Shown here piece by piece: positions 43,501 through 54,322 of a stretch of DNA of 64,000 bases. Both the position numbers and the translations under genes were made by a program. How positions within the stretch are numbered: position 1 is the first letter of the stretch; each line of letters opens with the position of its first letter. This DNA is from Reticulascus tulasneorum (lineage: Eukaryota; Ascomycota; Sordariomycetes; Glomerellales; Reticulascaceae): the NCBI GenBank assembly GCA_001557505.1, contig LSAX01000002.1:2604001-2668000 (forward strand), given 5' to 3'. Under the pieces are notes generated by a model. The model worked only from the letters and a program-made list of their open reading frames with translations. It did no database searches and was not told where the DNA came from.

Positions 43501-44140
43501 TTGCCACTCCTAAAACCCCGGCCTTGATTCTTTCTGGACGTTCGACAATCGTACTAAGCGAAGCTCGAGTTGTGCGAGGGCGTGAGAACCGATGCCCGTA
43601 GCAGGCATCGTGCAGAATAACCACAGCCTCTGTCTGCTGCATGGATCCCGGAGCATGGAGGGCCTCTAATTCCGTTGCGAAGTACTCACTGGCGACGGAG
43701 TTTGCAGTCGGCGCCGGCTTTTCTTGGACGTCCAGTGTATTCAGGCTTAAAGGCGATTTCGAGGTCGGCGAGGAGATCTGCGCGGAGCTCGAGCGGCGCG
43801 AGGGCGACTGTCCCGGCCCCATGCCGTTAGCAGAGTGCAGCGAGTTAATCGACGCTTTGCGCAGAAGTGTAGGAGTTGACGATCTGGATCTTGAATCTCT
43901 CCCAATGGAGGGGCTCCGCGCGGGAACCCTCCCGGGGCCAGGCGACGGGGAGGCCCGATTTAAGGCAGGCTTGAACGGGCTCAATGGGTTTGGGCTGCGG
44001 GGCGATCTCGCGGCCGGAGACGCAGTTGAAAGCGAGAGCTGCTTGAGCGAGTGAGACAGATCCAGATCGGCCTCTTTGATCTTGTTTGTTGTGGACTGCC
44101 GGCGGGACGACAAGCCCGCGTTCTCTGACGAAGACGCCAT
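40595..44140 (-). CDS. HOS3: HOS3-type histone deacetylase
   Basis: This intronless gene encodes 1181 aa from the ATG at 44140. The frame extends 13 codons upstream only to a GTG, so 44140 is the first ATG. The class II-like HDAC domain occupies about residues 170-590, with the active-site His pair in RPPGHHCSASYPSGFCWLNN (about His353-His354), metal ligands in IDFDLHHGDGSQ (about 389-393) and FSAGFDASEWE, and the Tyr-containing GGYSDRALFSG loop. Yeast Hos3 is a trichostatin-insensitive deacetylase of histones and bud-neck targets. The N-terminal 165 residues and the last 570 residues are low-complexity and rich in S, P, T, K and R. The tail includes basic patches (KAPRGTKKTTS) and proline-rich segments. 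This tail is far longer than the catalytic core needs. Confidence 0.95.
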   Translation of the reverse strand: MASSSENAGLSSRRQSTTNKIKEADLDLSHSLKQLSLSTASPAARSPRSPNPLSPFKPALNRASPSPGPGRVPARSPSIGRDSRSRSSTPTLLRKASINSLHSANGMGPGQSPSRRSSSAQISSPTSKSPLSLNTLDVQEKPAPTANSVASEYFATELEALHAPGSMQQTEAVVILHDACYGHRFSRPRTTRASLSTIVERPERIKAGVLGVAMAYVRLGERHCDGAYPIHPKLNPATIPTLPFRIHKTTRKLPLMSQAVTNVHGTKWMEELKIMCDAAESKLAHGGKELQRPEMNRGPDQETPAKFHEGDLYLCAESLDALEGALGAVCEAVDTVFTTGPRRAFVAVRPPGHHCSASYPSGFCWLNNVHVGIMHAILNHGLTHAAIIDFDLHHGDGSQSITWQHNSRGTTLPKNAAAWKKSSIGYFSLHDINSYPCEMGDEEKVKNASLCIDNAHGQNIWNVHLQPWATEAEFWQLYESKYRVILDKTRAFLKTQSDRLRSSNQAPKAAIFFSAGFDASEWESAGMQRHNVNVPTEFYARVAQDVVKIAAEEGLSVEGRVISVLEGGYSDRALFSGICSHITGLAGDQSPSTTSRGRDGLAFEMGQRMGVVQDSKPTAAETPSLDSLHAYDPLWWSSAELDRLETAMGNPPPEPKKPRHVTPPTYSSPTQASTARVVNPAKMRRSMSGLSSLSNGSFSRPPSPPPPEVPWMVAAHELSKLLIPADRQTDSCKAEDLNAEATRARRDRQSGFAAPVPAANSATADRPTSRMALRERRAIRAIAGVDGTIDEEDEKQLKGRRKTVGPSVLSTEKVGIFPSGIFVAASNKLSQAAARGIVPDANGDGPVKRAARRLSAASTIISTPTASPPKVANGNGIPRPGSSHSVRPESSMSVRTQAGTSLAVKKTRAVPAARKEAPKAPRGTKKTTSVASSPARTQNNVAAPARQNGGGTVDNSADDLDRITAGMKKIKINLITKAQKEERAKASQSQSQTSTPPAVEESKPIFPPPPSEPTPATTPQVVIPSYDGTADLSPTELPPLIHRSSTPAVTAYPSVSTPTQLHTPVSLSPDPRQVPLPASSPAPQPLSGATSDPDMFVPYQPEGPAPVPVPQQEPLKWLPPNTSTPNVMRRTDLPIFTATSAIPFAPRKIEELANGFKTEQAPKPEPEQTTSVWEVPETPQK

Positions 44141-44802
44141 TATTGCCGGGGCGTGGGCAGGCTGCCGGGGGGGGTTCACTTGTGACGGCAGCCGGTCTTA
44201 GAAGCCACAAAGAAAATAAGGTGAACCGTTGGAATGTGTTCGTTTGTATCCGAAACTCTACTACGTTGGGGGGGTGGGTGTGGTGGATAACATGCAAGTT
44301 GCTTCCAGAAAATAATAGGTCGCGTTCCGTATGCACAGGCGCGTCATACCTTTGCAGCCGTCTGCTGATCATCACGTGCCTAAATGTTGTGGGGGAAGAA
44401 GGCCCACCACTGGCTGGAGCTGCAAGGTGCTGGTTGTTACAGTGCGGTGTGGGGGCCACCCGTTCGGGGCTTAATTACTGAACTAAAACATCGAATAAGG
44501 AGGGTACCCACCTTTGAACTTCGCGGGCCGTCATCTTCCAAGCTCCAGGATATAATGGTCCAACGCCTTGCAGAGACATTTCTAATGGGATCCAACATAC
44601 AAAATCGTCCGCATATTTCAACATGGCCAACGACTCAGAGCAGCGGCCAGCATCAGCGTCGTCCATATTTTCCTCAAGTATATTTGTCTATCTAGGTAGG
44701 CTAAGTTGCCTTGCCTCCCTCGCTGTGCTATAATCAAATCCATTATATGCAGACTCCGACCAAGTCCCAGCAACATTTTCCAAATGCAGTATCATCTATC
44801 GC
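44141..44802. other. Intergenic region between HOS3 and the ABC transporter
   Basis: 662 nt, holding the HOS3 promoter and the 3' flank of the ABC transporter. One TATCTAGGTAGG-like word lies near 44690. No ORF is supported. Confidence 0.45.
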
Positions 44803-47800
44803 CTACTTCTCAAGAAGATCCTGCAAATCCTCAAGCTCTCCACTGTGATAGACCATGTCGTAGAACTGCCCCTTGGCATGATAGAGCTCAAAAGGTGATC
44901 CGACCTCAAGGACCTTTCCTCCACCCATGACGACGACCGTGTCGTAGTCGATGATGGTCCTCAGTCGATGCGCGATAGTCACCAGCGTCCGGTCGCGGCC
45001 GGCCTCGTTCAGATCCTTCCTCAAGACCTCCTGGATCCCCCGATCCGTCTCGTAATCCATGCTCGCCGTCGCCTCGTCCAAGAGCATGAGCCTGCTCTTT
45101 CTGACCAGGGCCCGACACAACGACAGAACTTGCCTCTGGCCGTGGGAGAAGTTTTCGCCCTTGGCGTTCACACCCGTAGTCAGCTGAATGCCAGCCGCTT
45201 CATGTCCATTACCATTCCCGTTCCCATTTGCTGCCGGCGCACGACCGTTCTCCCCATTTTGGTGATCTGCAGTGATATACTGGAAGGATGCAATGCTCTT
45301 GCAAGAGTCTAGTGCTTTCTGCAGAATAGAGCCCTGGACCTTTCCTGTGGGATCCAGGTTTGACTTGACGGTTCCGTTGAAGAGGACCGCTTCCTGAGGA
45401 ATAATTGTCAGAGCCTCCCTTAGTTTCCTGCGCGGGATCTTTGTAATATCTATGCCGTCGTATAAAATCTCGCCAGACACGATGTTGGTGAATCGCAACA
45501 AGGACAAGACCAACTACACGCGCAAGGGTTAGTGCATATACAACCACAAGGTGGCAGCAGAGAACATACCGTGCTCTTTCCGGATCCTGTCCGCCCTACG
45601 ATCGCTACTCTCTCCCCGGCTTTGAACTTCAAGTTGATGTCGGTGAGAATGTTCGGCCCATCTAAATCGTACCGAATAGTGACATTGCGAAATTCGATTT
45701 CGCCCGTAGCTGGCCAGTTCTTAGGGATGACGTGTGTGTCGTCATCCGTGTATTCGCCCTCTTCGACATACGATACGTCTGATTTTTCCTCCGGTTCCAG
45801 ACCCGCATATTCCTTGACCCGAACGAACTAGATCTAGTCAGTACCTCTGGAAGATTATACTAAGATGATGATGAGCGGGTATCAACGACTTACGCTTTGC
45901 AGCTCGACCTCAAGGTCGTTCATATTGCGGACCAAGCCCAGAATAGTCGCACTCAAGCCCGTTGCATTTGTAAGAGAGAACCCGACCAGACCTGCCGAGA
46001 TAAGGCCTGTCTTTGAAACGGCGATAATTCCCGCACAAAGCCCAACCGAGGCAGTGATGACATCGACGCGCACCGCCACCCAACGGTTGCAGTTGTAGTT
46101 GGCTTCGGCGGCCCGAGACCAGACACGGAGCCGTTCCGCCAGCTTGTCGCCAAAAGTTCCTGGCATACCATCTCGGGCGCGGATAACAGATATGCCGGCT
46201 AAAGTATCCGAGAATTGCGTAAAGACAGGGGATTGGGCGGATGACACGAGCTTCTTTACCGTGACCGCCGTCCGCGTGTACATCTCTCCGACCAGGACGC
46301 CGAGAAAGCAGGTGACTGCGGCGGGAACCATGAAGATGGGAAGGATTGAGCTGATGCCGCCGAGGCGGAACAGCAGCTGTATGGAGTTGGACGTGAAACC
46401 ACGCAGCTGCTGGCATACGGTGGTGTCGATGGAGAACATGTCTCTGGAGAACCTGTTGACGATGCGTCCCACAGGTGTGTTCTTGTACCAAGACAGCGAC
46501 ACTCCCATCACTGCTCGTATGAATGTGTTGTGCAAAGTCCTCGCTGCATGCCAGCCTCCGGCCTCGAACGAGAGGAAGACAACAGCGGCAGAGATCGACT
46601 CGCCGCAGACGAGTGCTGCATATATGCCTAGGTAGAACGCAATGTTGACCGCCTCTTCTTTGTCATAGGCTTCCACCCAGACAGCAAGCCATAGCGAACC
46701 ACCCAATAGAAGGCAATTTGAAATGAACAGACACAGCAAGCAGTATACGGCATACGCCGGGCTGCCAAAGTAGGTCATGTACTTGAAGACTATTAAAGTG
46801 TCAGCTTGGCCCCCCAAGATCAAGGCCCCTCTTACTCACACATCAAGCGAGCACTCTTGCCGCTCGCCAGCATTTCTTGAGCCACTAGATCCTTCGGAAC
46901 CTTGGCGCTAGCCACCTTTGCCGTGTCATTTAACGGGTCTCCTTCAGCCCGGAGTTCCGGCTCTGCTGGAACAACGTCGCCCAACAGGTCCTGCGTGACG
47001 GTGACTGGCTTGCGAATCACGCCGAGGTTTCGCTCGATACCTTTCACCATTCCGTTCTCCAGAATGACCGACAAGTCAGCCTGTCCAGACACCCAGGGTT
47101 GCTGAGCTACCAGAACAGTTGTCCTGCCCTTGAGCATATCGCTGCAAAAGCATAGATCCCACAGAGATGCCGCTGTCTTCGCATCGAGTGCGGAAAACAC
47201 GTCGTCCAGCAACAGCAAAGACGCCTTGGAGTATAGGGCTCTTGCTAGAGCCACCCGAGCCTTCTGACCTCCTGACAGCGAAGCTCCGTTTTCCCCCACA
47301 ACTGTGTTGTCGCCGTCCTCTATCTCCGTGAAATCAACAGGCAGACAGCAGGCTTCTACCACCCGATCGTAGCGGGCTTGTTCATAAGGACTGTTGAATA
47401 GGATATTCTCCTTGATGGTCTCATTCTGGAGCCACGCAGTTTGCGAGACAAATGCTACGTCCTTGGGCCTCACAACGGAACCTCCTTCTCGCAATGTCTC
47501 GCCGAGAATTGAGAGTAGCAGGGTTGTCTTGCCACTCCCACTCTGGCCAGTGACAACATTCAGGCCACCTTCAGCGAAGTCGATCGACACGTCCGTGAGT
47601 CGGAACGTAGCGAGCTTGTTGCGCCGGAAGGACCCCTTTTGGATCCGAAGTGGCCCGTCTGGGTACTTTTCGATGGGAATAGTGCTGTCAAAGTATCGAT
47701 CCAGTCTGTCGAGGGCAACCATGGCGCCGGTGACATTTTTGGAGAGGTAGCCAGCTTGGCTAATGTTCCTCCTGATGTTCTTCGTCAGTGCCGCGGTTGT

Positions 47801-49582
47801 GAATGCAGTGGCGGCTGTCAGTGGCTGTTTGCGAACGGCGACATAGAGCGAGAACATGGCCAACAGCGCAATATAAGGAAACAACTGCACCACCTGAGCC
47901 AAGAAATTGTAAATCATGGATACACGCCATAGGTCACGTTGCTCTGCTTTTCGGGCCTCATCTATCTTAGCAATGGCGGCTTCTTCCCATGAGAAATACT
48001 TGACTGCCTTGATGGATGTTAAGTACTCTGTTACCAGGGAAATACGGGAGTCTTGAGCCTTGCGGGCCCTGCGTGTGGCGGTGGCCATTACTTGCGCCAG
48101 CCCGATGGAGACGGGGGATATCAGAACGAGGATCACAGTTCCAACAAGAGCCGGCCAACCAAGTATCCTGTAAAGCCCAAATATGGCAACGGCGGTCCCG
48201 ATAGGAACACCAACCGTTATCATGACAATATCTCGCGCGCCATATATCGCGTCCACATCGGCAGCCATAAGATTTGCTAACCGGCCGGTAGATGTCGTCG
48301 TACCCTTCGTGGCCTTGCCGCCTTTATCCTTGGCAGACGAGCTCCGGGCGAAGATGTCCTCTTCCACCTCCATCGACGACATTGCTCTATGATATAGCTC
48401 CTGAGTCATGGCAGACTTGACGCGCACGACCAGTCTGGTCGACGTGAACACATATTGCTGGAAACAAACTGATCGGGACAACGGCCCGCAGAACATCAGC
48501 AGCAGCCACACCCAGGGTTTGATGTAAGCCCCCTTGGGGTCCGCGAGATATGCGAGCAGGTTATACATGGCAAACGGAGCGATCAGCTCAAGGATATACG
48601 CTAAACCTATGCACACGGCCATTTTCTTGACTTCTTTGTGTAGCAGAAGTATGATCGTGAAGAATGTCTTCCTTCCGTCGCCGCGAGCCCGCTTGATCTG
48701 GGAAAGCAAGAGTAGGGGATCATCATACCAGGCGAGACTTGGGAGATCTTTGACGGTGATGTCCCCTCGCGTGCCCTTCCATACCAGAGGCGTGAGCCAG
48801 TCATAGGTGAGGTAGTAGTTGGCCCAGCTGCAGGTTTCTTCCGGGGCAGGTTCTTGATCTGCTGCACCCTTGGGCAAGTCGAACTCCAGAGAGGGCGGGA
48901 TCCATTCTCTCGGGGTGATGAGGCTGAGGAAGACAGAGATGGCTAGACTGATGATGCCGCCAGCCACCGGGGTCGCCACGGCACACTGGTTACGGGCTTC
49001 GATGCATGGCAACACGGTCGAGGCAGCCAGGACGATGAAGCAAACGGCTAGAATGAAGTTGACTTGATGCAGAGCCACATGGCGCCATTCCAGGTCATTG
49101 ATGAGCCGCAGCAGACCGAGGACGAAGGCATAGGTTGTCGCAGCGCCATTCAGCCAAGGCGTCTGTCCTCGAACGACAGCGATAGCTAGGAACACAACAG
49201 TCGTAGCCCTAGTGACCTGGGCGCAGAGTTCCCAGGGCCACCTGATTGCCGATGCCTTGACTTCGGGATGTGAGATCTTGCCAAACTGACGGTTCAGCAG
49301 ACGCCATGCTATCCAGAGGAGAGAAAGCGTGAGGGCCGATGCCTGCAAGTAGCCATCCTCAGCCAACCGGGAAATATCTTCTATCCAAGCCAACTGCGGG
49401 TGGACGCTAAGGTTGGTCGAATCATCAGCGACATTCCCGGACGAAAAGAATATTGGTGGGGGTGTGTGTGTTTTGGGGGGAGGATGCATGGGCAGGAGGT
49501 ATTGTACGAACCTCGACGCCGAGATGGGCCGCTGAACCTTGGTGGTAAGGACCACCAATGCTCGGTCAAGTGAAGCGTCCAT
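44803..49582 (-). CDS. ABCC-type (multidrug-resistance/conjugate) ABC transporter
   Basis: Exons are 49582-46840, 46789-45894, 45827-45570 and 45513-44803 (introns 50, 66 and 56 nt), giving 1535 aa. It is a full transporter in TMD1-NBD1-TMD2-NBD2 order with extra N-terminal membrane helices, as in fungal vacuolar or plasma-membrane MRP/YOR1-like proteins. NBD1 has Walker A GQSGSGKTT (about residue 678), signature LSGGQKARVALARAL and Walker B LLLLDDVFSALD. There the catalytic Glu is replaced by Asp, as usual in ABCC proteins. NBD2 has Walker A GRTGSGKST at the end of exon 3, signature FSHGQRQVLSLCRAL and Walker B LMLLDEATASMD with the catalytic Glu. One ATP site is therefore degenerate. Substrate is unknown. 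The extreme N-terminus (first about 50 aa) is not strongly conserved in appearance. Confidence 0.94.
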
Positions 49583-50831
49583 CTAAAACTCACCGCCCAA
49601 GACGATGTCATGTGTTAAGCTTGTCACAAAAATCGACAGCTTGGTCGCGCGGACACAGGAGGCACTGGGGCTTTATCTATGGGATCGACGAAGTGAGTGG
49701 ACCGCGTCAGTGGACCAGCAGGCAGCAGGGAATGGGACATGGGGGAGGGAACCCTTGCCGCGTCGGAGCCGTTGTTCGGCGCGGGTACTACATCCCAGGC
49801 TTGCCGGCTAGGCGTTCCAGAGCCCTTACAGTGGGTTCAGTGCAGGAACCCCATGCAATGATTCGATGAGTGCAGTTATTGATCCGTGCGATTGCGCCCA
49901 AACTGAATCTCTCGAGGTCTCGTGTCCAGCTTGCGCTCGTTGGCTTCAAGATGCGGTGTGAACTCCGGACGCAGGGCCACGCTCGAGGCGCATCATGTAC
50001 AAGGGCTTGAACGACGCCCCTGCTGCAGGAGTGCGTCCGAAGAAAGGAGACCGTCGTCGTCCGCTGGGCTCCTCCACGACTAATGGCCGAATTATCCAAG
50101 CATCTCCCGAGAAAGTGTCGATTTAGAGATGCATCGGCTTCTGCACCGTGTCCCGGTCCCCAGACTAGTTCGATTCATGGCTGTGGGGGTGAAAAGCTGC
50201 GACAGGCGGCCAACCACGGATCTTGCCCAAAGAGGTAGATACTTCCACAGGCTTTAACCACCTCTCGATCCAAGATACCTTAAGTAGCAAATCAATTGCA
50301 GCTGCCCTATACTTATTAAAGTTGACATGTCTCACGAATGATCAAGCAATTGAGAACAACAGCAACGTATAGTGTCAGAATTATTTGCTATTTTTACCCA
50401 CAGAGGGCTACATCTCTACGATGGCGTCCAACTTGGAATAAGCTGTTGGCCAATTCTCTCCTCCTCTCTCTTGGGGTATCCTCGTAAGCTATCTTTACAA
50501 CAACCCTATCGCTGAGGAGCAGCGCAAAGCCGCCAATGTAGAGATGCTATCTACGCGGCCATCGCGGAGCAAGAGCCCCAATTATAAGCACCATCAGGTA
50601 TAGAACTCATGTCGTGGCGGTGTATTCCGCAGATAAGCTCTCGAGGCCTCACATGTATAACACTGGTGTCGCGCCCGCCCTCTTCCTTGCCTTCAATTCG
50701 AAGACAATATCGCGGCCAGACAAGGGACCGAAGCAAAACATGAGTTTGTTGCAGCCTCGACTCTATGGACCAGGACGACAGCAGCTGAAGCCTTCCTAGG
50801 CGACTTGATTGCTCACTCGTGATGACTGTGT
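49583..50831. other. Intergenic region without a recognised gene
   Basis: About 1.25 kb upstream of the ABC transporter and downstream of the phosphopantetheinyl transferase gene. Small frames (for example 49788-50099 minus, 49558-49869 plus) show no family features. Confidence 0.45.
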
Positions 50832-51445
50832 TCACTCGTCCGGCGACTCGGCCTGAACAGGCTCATACCCTAGACACACAGCCGTAGCATAGTCTCCATC
50901 GTGACTGATAGAGATCATGGCAGCGTGATCCGGCCGCCCATCCTGACCTTTGATGATGGCCACAGGCGGCAGTCCGCGTTCCCTGGGAACATCGCCAAGG
51001 CTCTTCTCATCATCCTCTCCCTGTCTGGCAATCATCACGTCATGAAACGTCAGTTTCCGCACAGGATGAGCCTTGTATACAGCTTCCTTTGCCGCGAACC
51101 TGCACGCTCACATCAGCTCCGGACTAATCTCTACATCCAGCATCTCTTCGTCCTGTGACAAACTCACCTCCCAGCCATGAACGTTGCTGTCTTCCATAAA
51201 TACGGGCGGCCAGATCTAAGGTCTGCGAAGGAGGTGCTGCTCTTTGCGTGAGCATCTGGCTCTGATGTAGGTCTCTGATTTATGCTGTCAAGCAATGCCT
51301 TGCTGCGACGGCGTTCTTCCGGGGTCAAGATGCGCTCGATGAATCGGGAACCTCGTGGACTAGCGAGGATGTTGTAAATACGGGAGATTTGACATATGTC
51401 GGTTCCGATGTTTACAGGAAATGGAACTCTTTTTGATATCGGCAT
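50832..51445 (-). CDS. PPT2: AcpS-type phosphopantetheinyl transferase (mitochondrial PPT2-like)
   Basis: Exons are 51445-51168 and 51099-50832 (intron 68 nt), giving 181 aa. The enzyme transfers 4'-phosphopantetheine from CoA to a Ser of an acyl carrier protein. The small size and motifs point to the mitochondrial ACP-specific AcpS class rather than Sfp type. Motif 1 is NIGTDICQISRI near the N-terminus. The KEA motif FAAKEAVYKAHPVRKLTF is created exactly across the splice junction (MAGR to FAAKEA), and the C-terminal motif is MISISHDGDYATAV. The sequence between FIERILTPEERRR and the KEA motif holds a Ser-rich insert (SKALLDSINQRPTSEPDAHA) not needed for the fold. Mitochondrial location is inferred from the family; no strong presequence is visible. 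Confidence 0.9.
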
Positions 51446-51956
51446 CGTATTAACTTCATGACCTCGTCTTTGAGAGTTGTGAAGTAGCTGAAGAAAAGTA
51501 TTGGATAAATTATCTCCTGTCGGAAAATAAACTATTCCTGATACAGCAAATCACACTAACGATAAGCGATAGCGATAAGCAGCGACAGCGTACGATAAGA
51601 GCTTCGACGTCATCATCTCATCCCGCCCTCAATTCCAGCTTCCTCGACCTGATGCCAAAGGCTCCCCAGCATCACCCAAGATGCACCAGATTATTACCTC
51701 CCGTGACCTGTACGAAAGAACCCATGCCGTTTACATGCAAGAACAGTATCGCGAATCAAGCAACCCTCGTGACGCAAACCAACATCTCAGCTTTTGTCTC
51801 TCCCGTCGGAGATGATAAGTTTTGAAATTCCATTTTTCATGCAACCTCGCACCTTACCAACACCACCGCCACCACAGTTTAAAGTCTTTTTCCACCCAGC
51901 AAAGTTAAGCTAGGCCAATTGGGTACAAATGGTGTCGCACTCTCGTTTGGGCCGAC
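51446..51956. other. Intergenic region PPT2 promoter / DUF1774 gene 3' flank
   Basis: 511 nt with no credible coding sequence. A CGATAAG-type repeated word occurs near 51560-51600 (acgataagcgatagcgataagcagcg), a short direct repetition of GATAAGC/GATAGC. Confidence 0.45.
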
Positions 51957-53017
51957 TTAGTCGTCGGCCAACAGAGGAGCACGCTCCGCATCGGCTACTG
52001 GGGCTCTCTTGGACCAGCTGTACTCTTTGCCAGACCAGGCAGGGACCGCGATGGCCAGAGTTGCGACGAAGAGAACGGACATGATTGTGAAGGCAAAAAT
52101 CCACTGGAAAGCGACGATCTGTCGTCCGAATTGAGCAACGCCAATGGCCGCAGTGAGAACACTGAGGGAGAAGCCCATGGTGTAGTCCTAGCGACTTGTT
52201 AATAACAGAGGCAATGCAGAACGAGTAGGAGAAGCTCACCTTGTACACAGCGATGAAGAAGCCACCATAGGCTAGGATGGACCAAATGAAGATGTTTCCG
52301 AAGATTCTGGCAACCAGGGAGTGTGGGTGCGGCACCATGATGGCGCCGTTCCAGTAAATGGCCACGAAGGTCCATGCCAACGGGGCTGACACGACCGGCG
52401 TGTGAATGAATCGGGGGTAGGCGTTGTGTCGGAAGTAGAGGAAGGTCAGGTTGAAGAAATTGACAATCAAGATGAATTCAGCCCAGCCGAAGTAAGATCG
52501 AACAAAGAGCATGACAAAGGCAAAGTGCAGCAGGTTGTTCAGGATAAAGTGGCTTCCGACACTGGCGGCGGCGTTTACGTACTCAGTGTTGCTGGAGAAG
52601 AGGTGGCCGATGTATCCTGCCTGGAGAATGAAGAGCACAACCCTAGGATGACACCGTCAGATTCCATGCTCAATGGAGGTCAGTATCGAAGGAGGGGCGG
52701 GCTCACCAGAAAATGTCCGTGAGGGTAGCATTCAGGGTGAAGGCGGTGGGGTAGAGGTAGTTCTGGTCCCATATTCTCTTGCGGATGTGAAAGCCATCGT
52801 GGGGCTCGTTGAAGGTGTAGTAGAGAGTGGCGACGAGCGAGAGGAGCCAGGTGAGAGTAGTGAAGACCTTGTATGTCGTGATGGACACGGTGGTGTGGGA
52901 CTCCCTCTTGGAGAAGGGGTTCACTGAAAAGAGGAGAGAGTCAGCGTGACGAAGAGGCAGGTTGGAGGAGCCAGCTTTTGCTATAGAAGACGACTTACAT
53001 GCTTGGAAATTGACCAT
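51957..53017 (-). CDS. DUF1774 family multi-pass membrane protein
   Basis: Exons are 53017-52999, 52923-52707, 52642-52240 and 52187-51957 (introns 75, 64 and 52 nt), giving 289 aa. The first coding exon is 19 nt and gives MVNFQA, which joins LNPFSKRESHTTVSITTYKV. About eight hydrophobic spans are visible, including LTWLLSLVATLYYTF, VVLFILQAGYIGHLF, LLHFAFVMLFVRSYF, PLAWTFVAIYWNGAIMV and FTIMSVLFVATLAIAVPAW. The tail ends with the short acidic motif ERAPLLADD. The order TDIFW-VVLFILQAGY and the NFFNLT/YPRFIHTPVVS region fit the fungal DUF1774 family. Function is unknown. Splice junctions were chosen because each restores a conserved hydrophobic block and total length stays in frame. Confidence 0.9.
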
Positions 53018-53580
53018 CTTGAAGATTACTCAGTCGAGCGTGTCAATGGATACGGCGATGGTAAGAGAGTAGTCGTCGTGGGGTGTCTATTAACACGGGG
53101 ATTTCGGCGCACGGGAAAAGGAGGAAACAAACTACGGGAGGAAGATGGGGTCTGGGTTAAGTTTTGTATTTAAAGAAGAGGAGGAAGTGGCTTTTTCTTG
53201 CCTGCGGGGAAAGCGAGTAATGAAACCTACGGAAGGGAAGGGGCTATGTCACCACCAGGGGATTTTAATGTGGTGGTGGTGGATGCATGTCGTGGGAAAG
53301 CTTGGAACAAGACGCCTTGCTCAGATGGGGATGATGCTTCATGTGTTTTTTTCCCCTGCTAGGCTGGTGGGGTGGCCTGAAAATATGATGGGTCTAATAA
53401 GAATACCTACCTACAGGTAGCGCAGTATATAGGTACCCATCAAAGCAATTACATACATATGTACTCTTTACTTCCACGGCTTTGATTGAGCGTGGGACGT
53501 AGCGTGTTTGGCCGGCGAAAAACAGAACAAGCAATCTAAAGAATAATGGTCAGAGTTTGCCCGGTCAAGCGACCTCCACA

Positions 53581-53600
53581 CCCTGGACCACCCTGGACCA
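53581..53600 (+). repeat. Two perfect tandem copies of CCCTGGACCA
   Basis: A 10-bp unit duplicated exactly, in non-coding DNA. Confidence 0.8.
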
Positions 53601-53930
53601 ACCTAACCTACCGCAACCCACCGTGCCACTACCTTATTAGGTAGCTGTAGCGTACGGCAGAGGCAAACACAATCATGGATCTGGGAAGCGCTTTTCATCG
53701 GGGGGGGGAGAGGATCGTCCCAGGCTACCCAGGCCATAACGGGTGGTCTGTTCGGCGGCGGCCAATTGAGCAGCCAAACGGCACGGGTTGGACATTGAAA
53801 GAGGTTTGGGGAGCTGCACGAGATGGTTCCCCGTGTCTTACCACAGCAGCAAGTAGTACGTAGCAGGGCAAAGCCAGCTTTTTTCGCCTCTCGAACATGA
53901 GGCACTCTCTACAAAGCGAAGTGGCAGGCA

Positions 53931-53949
53931 CAGGCAGGCAGGCAGGCAG
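53931..53949 (+). repeat. CAGG/GGCA microsatellite
   Basis: Between four and five tandem copies of a tetranucleotide (caggcaggcagg...). An interrupted copy lies just before it at about 53923. Confidence 0.85.
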
Positions 53950-54300
53950 TAGTCGTCAATGGGGTGACGATCCCCCCCCGGGTGAAGATTGAATTCCCCA
54001 ACATCCGCGCCATTCATGGAATGAGGGGACTGGTTGCTCTGCCGCCTGAGGCTTCGGGGCATGCAGAATACCCATACCCAGCTTTGCCCACCGACCTACT
54101 TGGGGAGGGGTGAGGGGGGAGATGGGGAGGAAATACGTAATAGGCAGAAGAAAAAGCTTTTTCGGGGACAAGAAACTGATTCTTCCTAACATAACTTACG
54201 TGGGAATATGTACGTCGTAATCCCGTACATAACACGGACGTAGATATACACGATATACACCGAGTTCGGGTCGGTCATACACCCACTGCACACATAAGTT

Positions 54301-54322
54301 ACATACTACGTACATACTACGT
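54301..54322 (+). repeat. Two perfect tandem copies of ACATACTACGT
   Basis: An 11-bp unit duplicated exactly in non-coding DNA. Confidence 0.8.
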
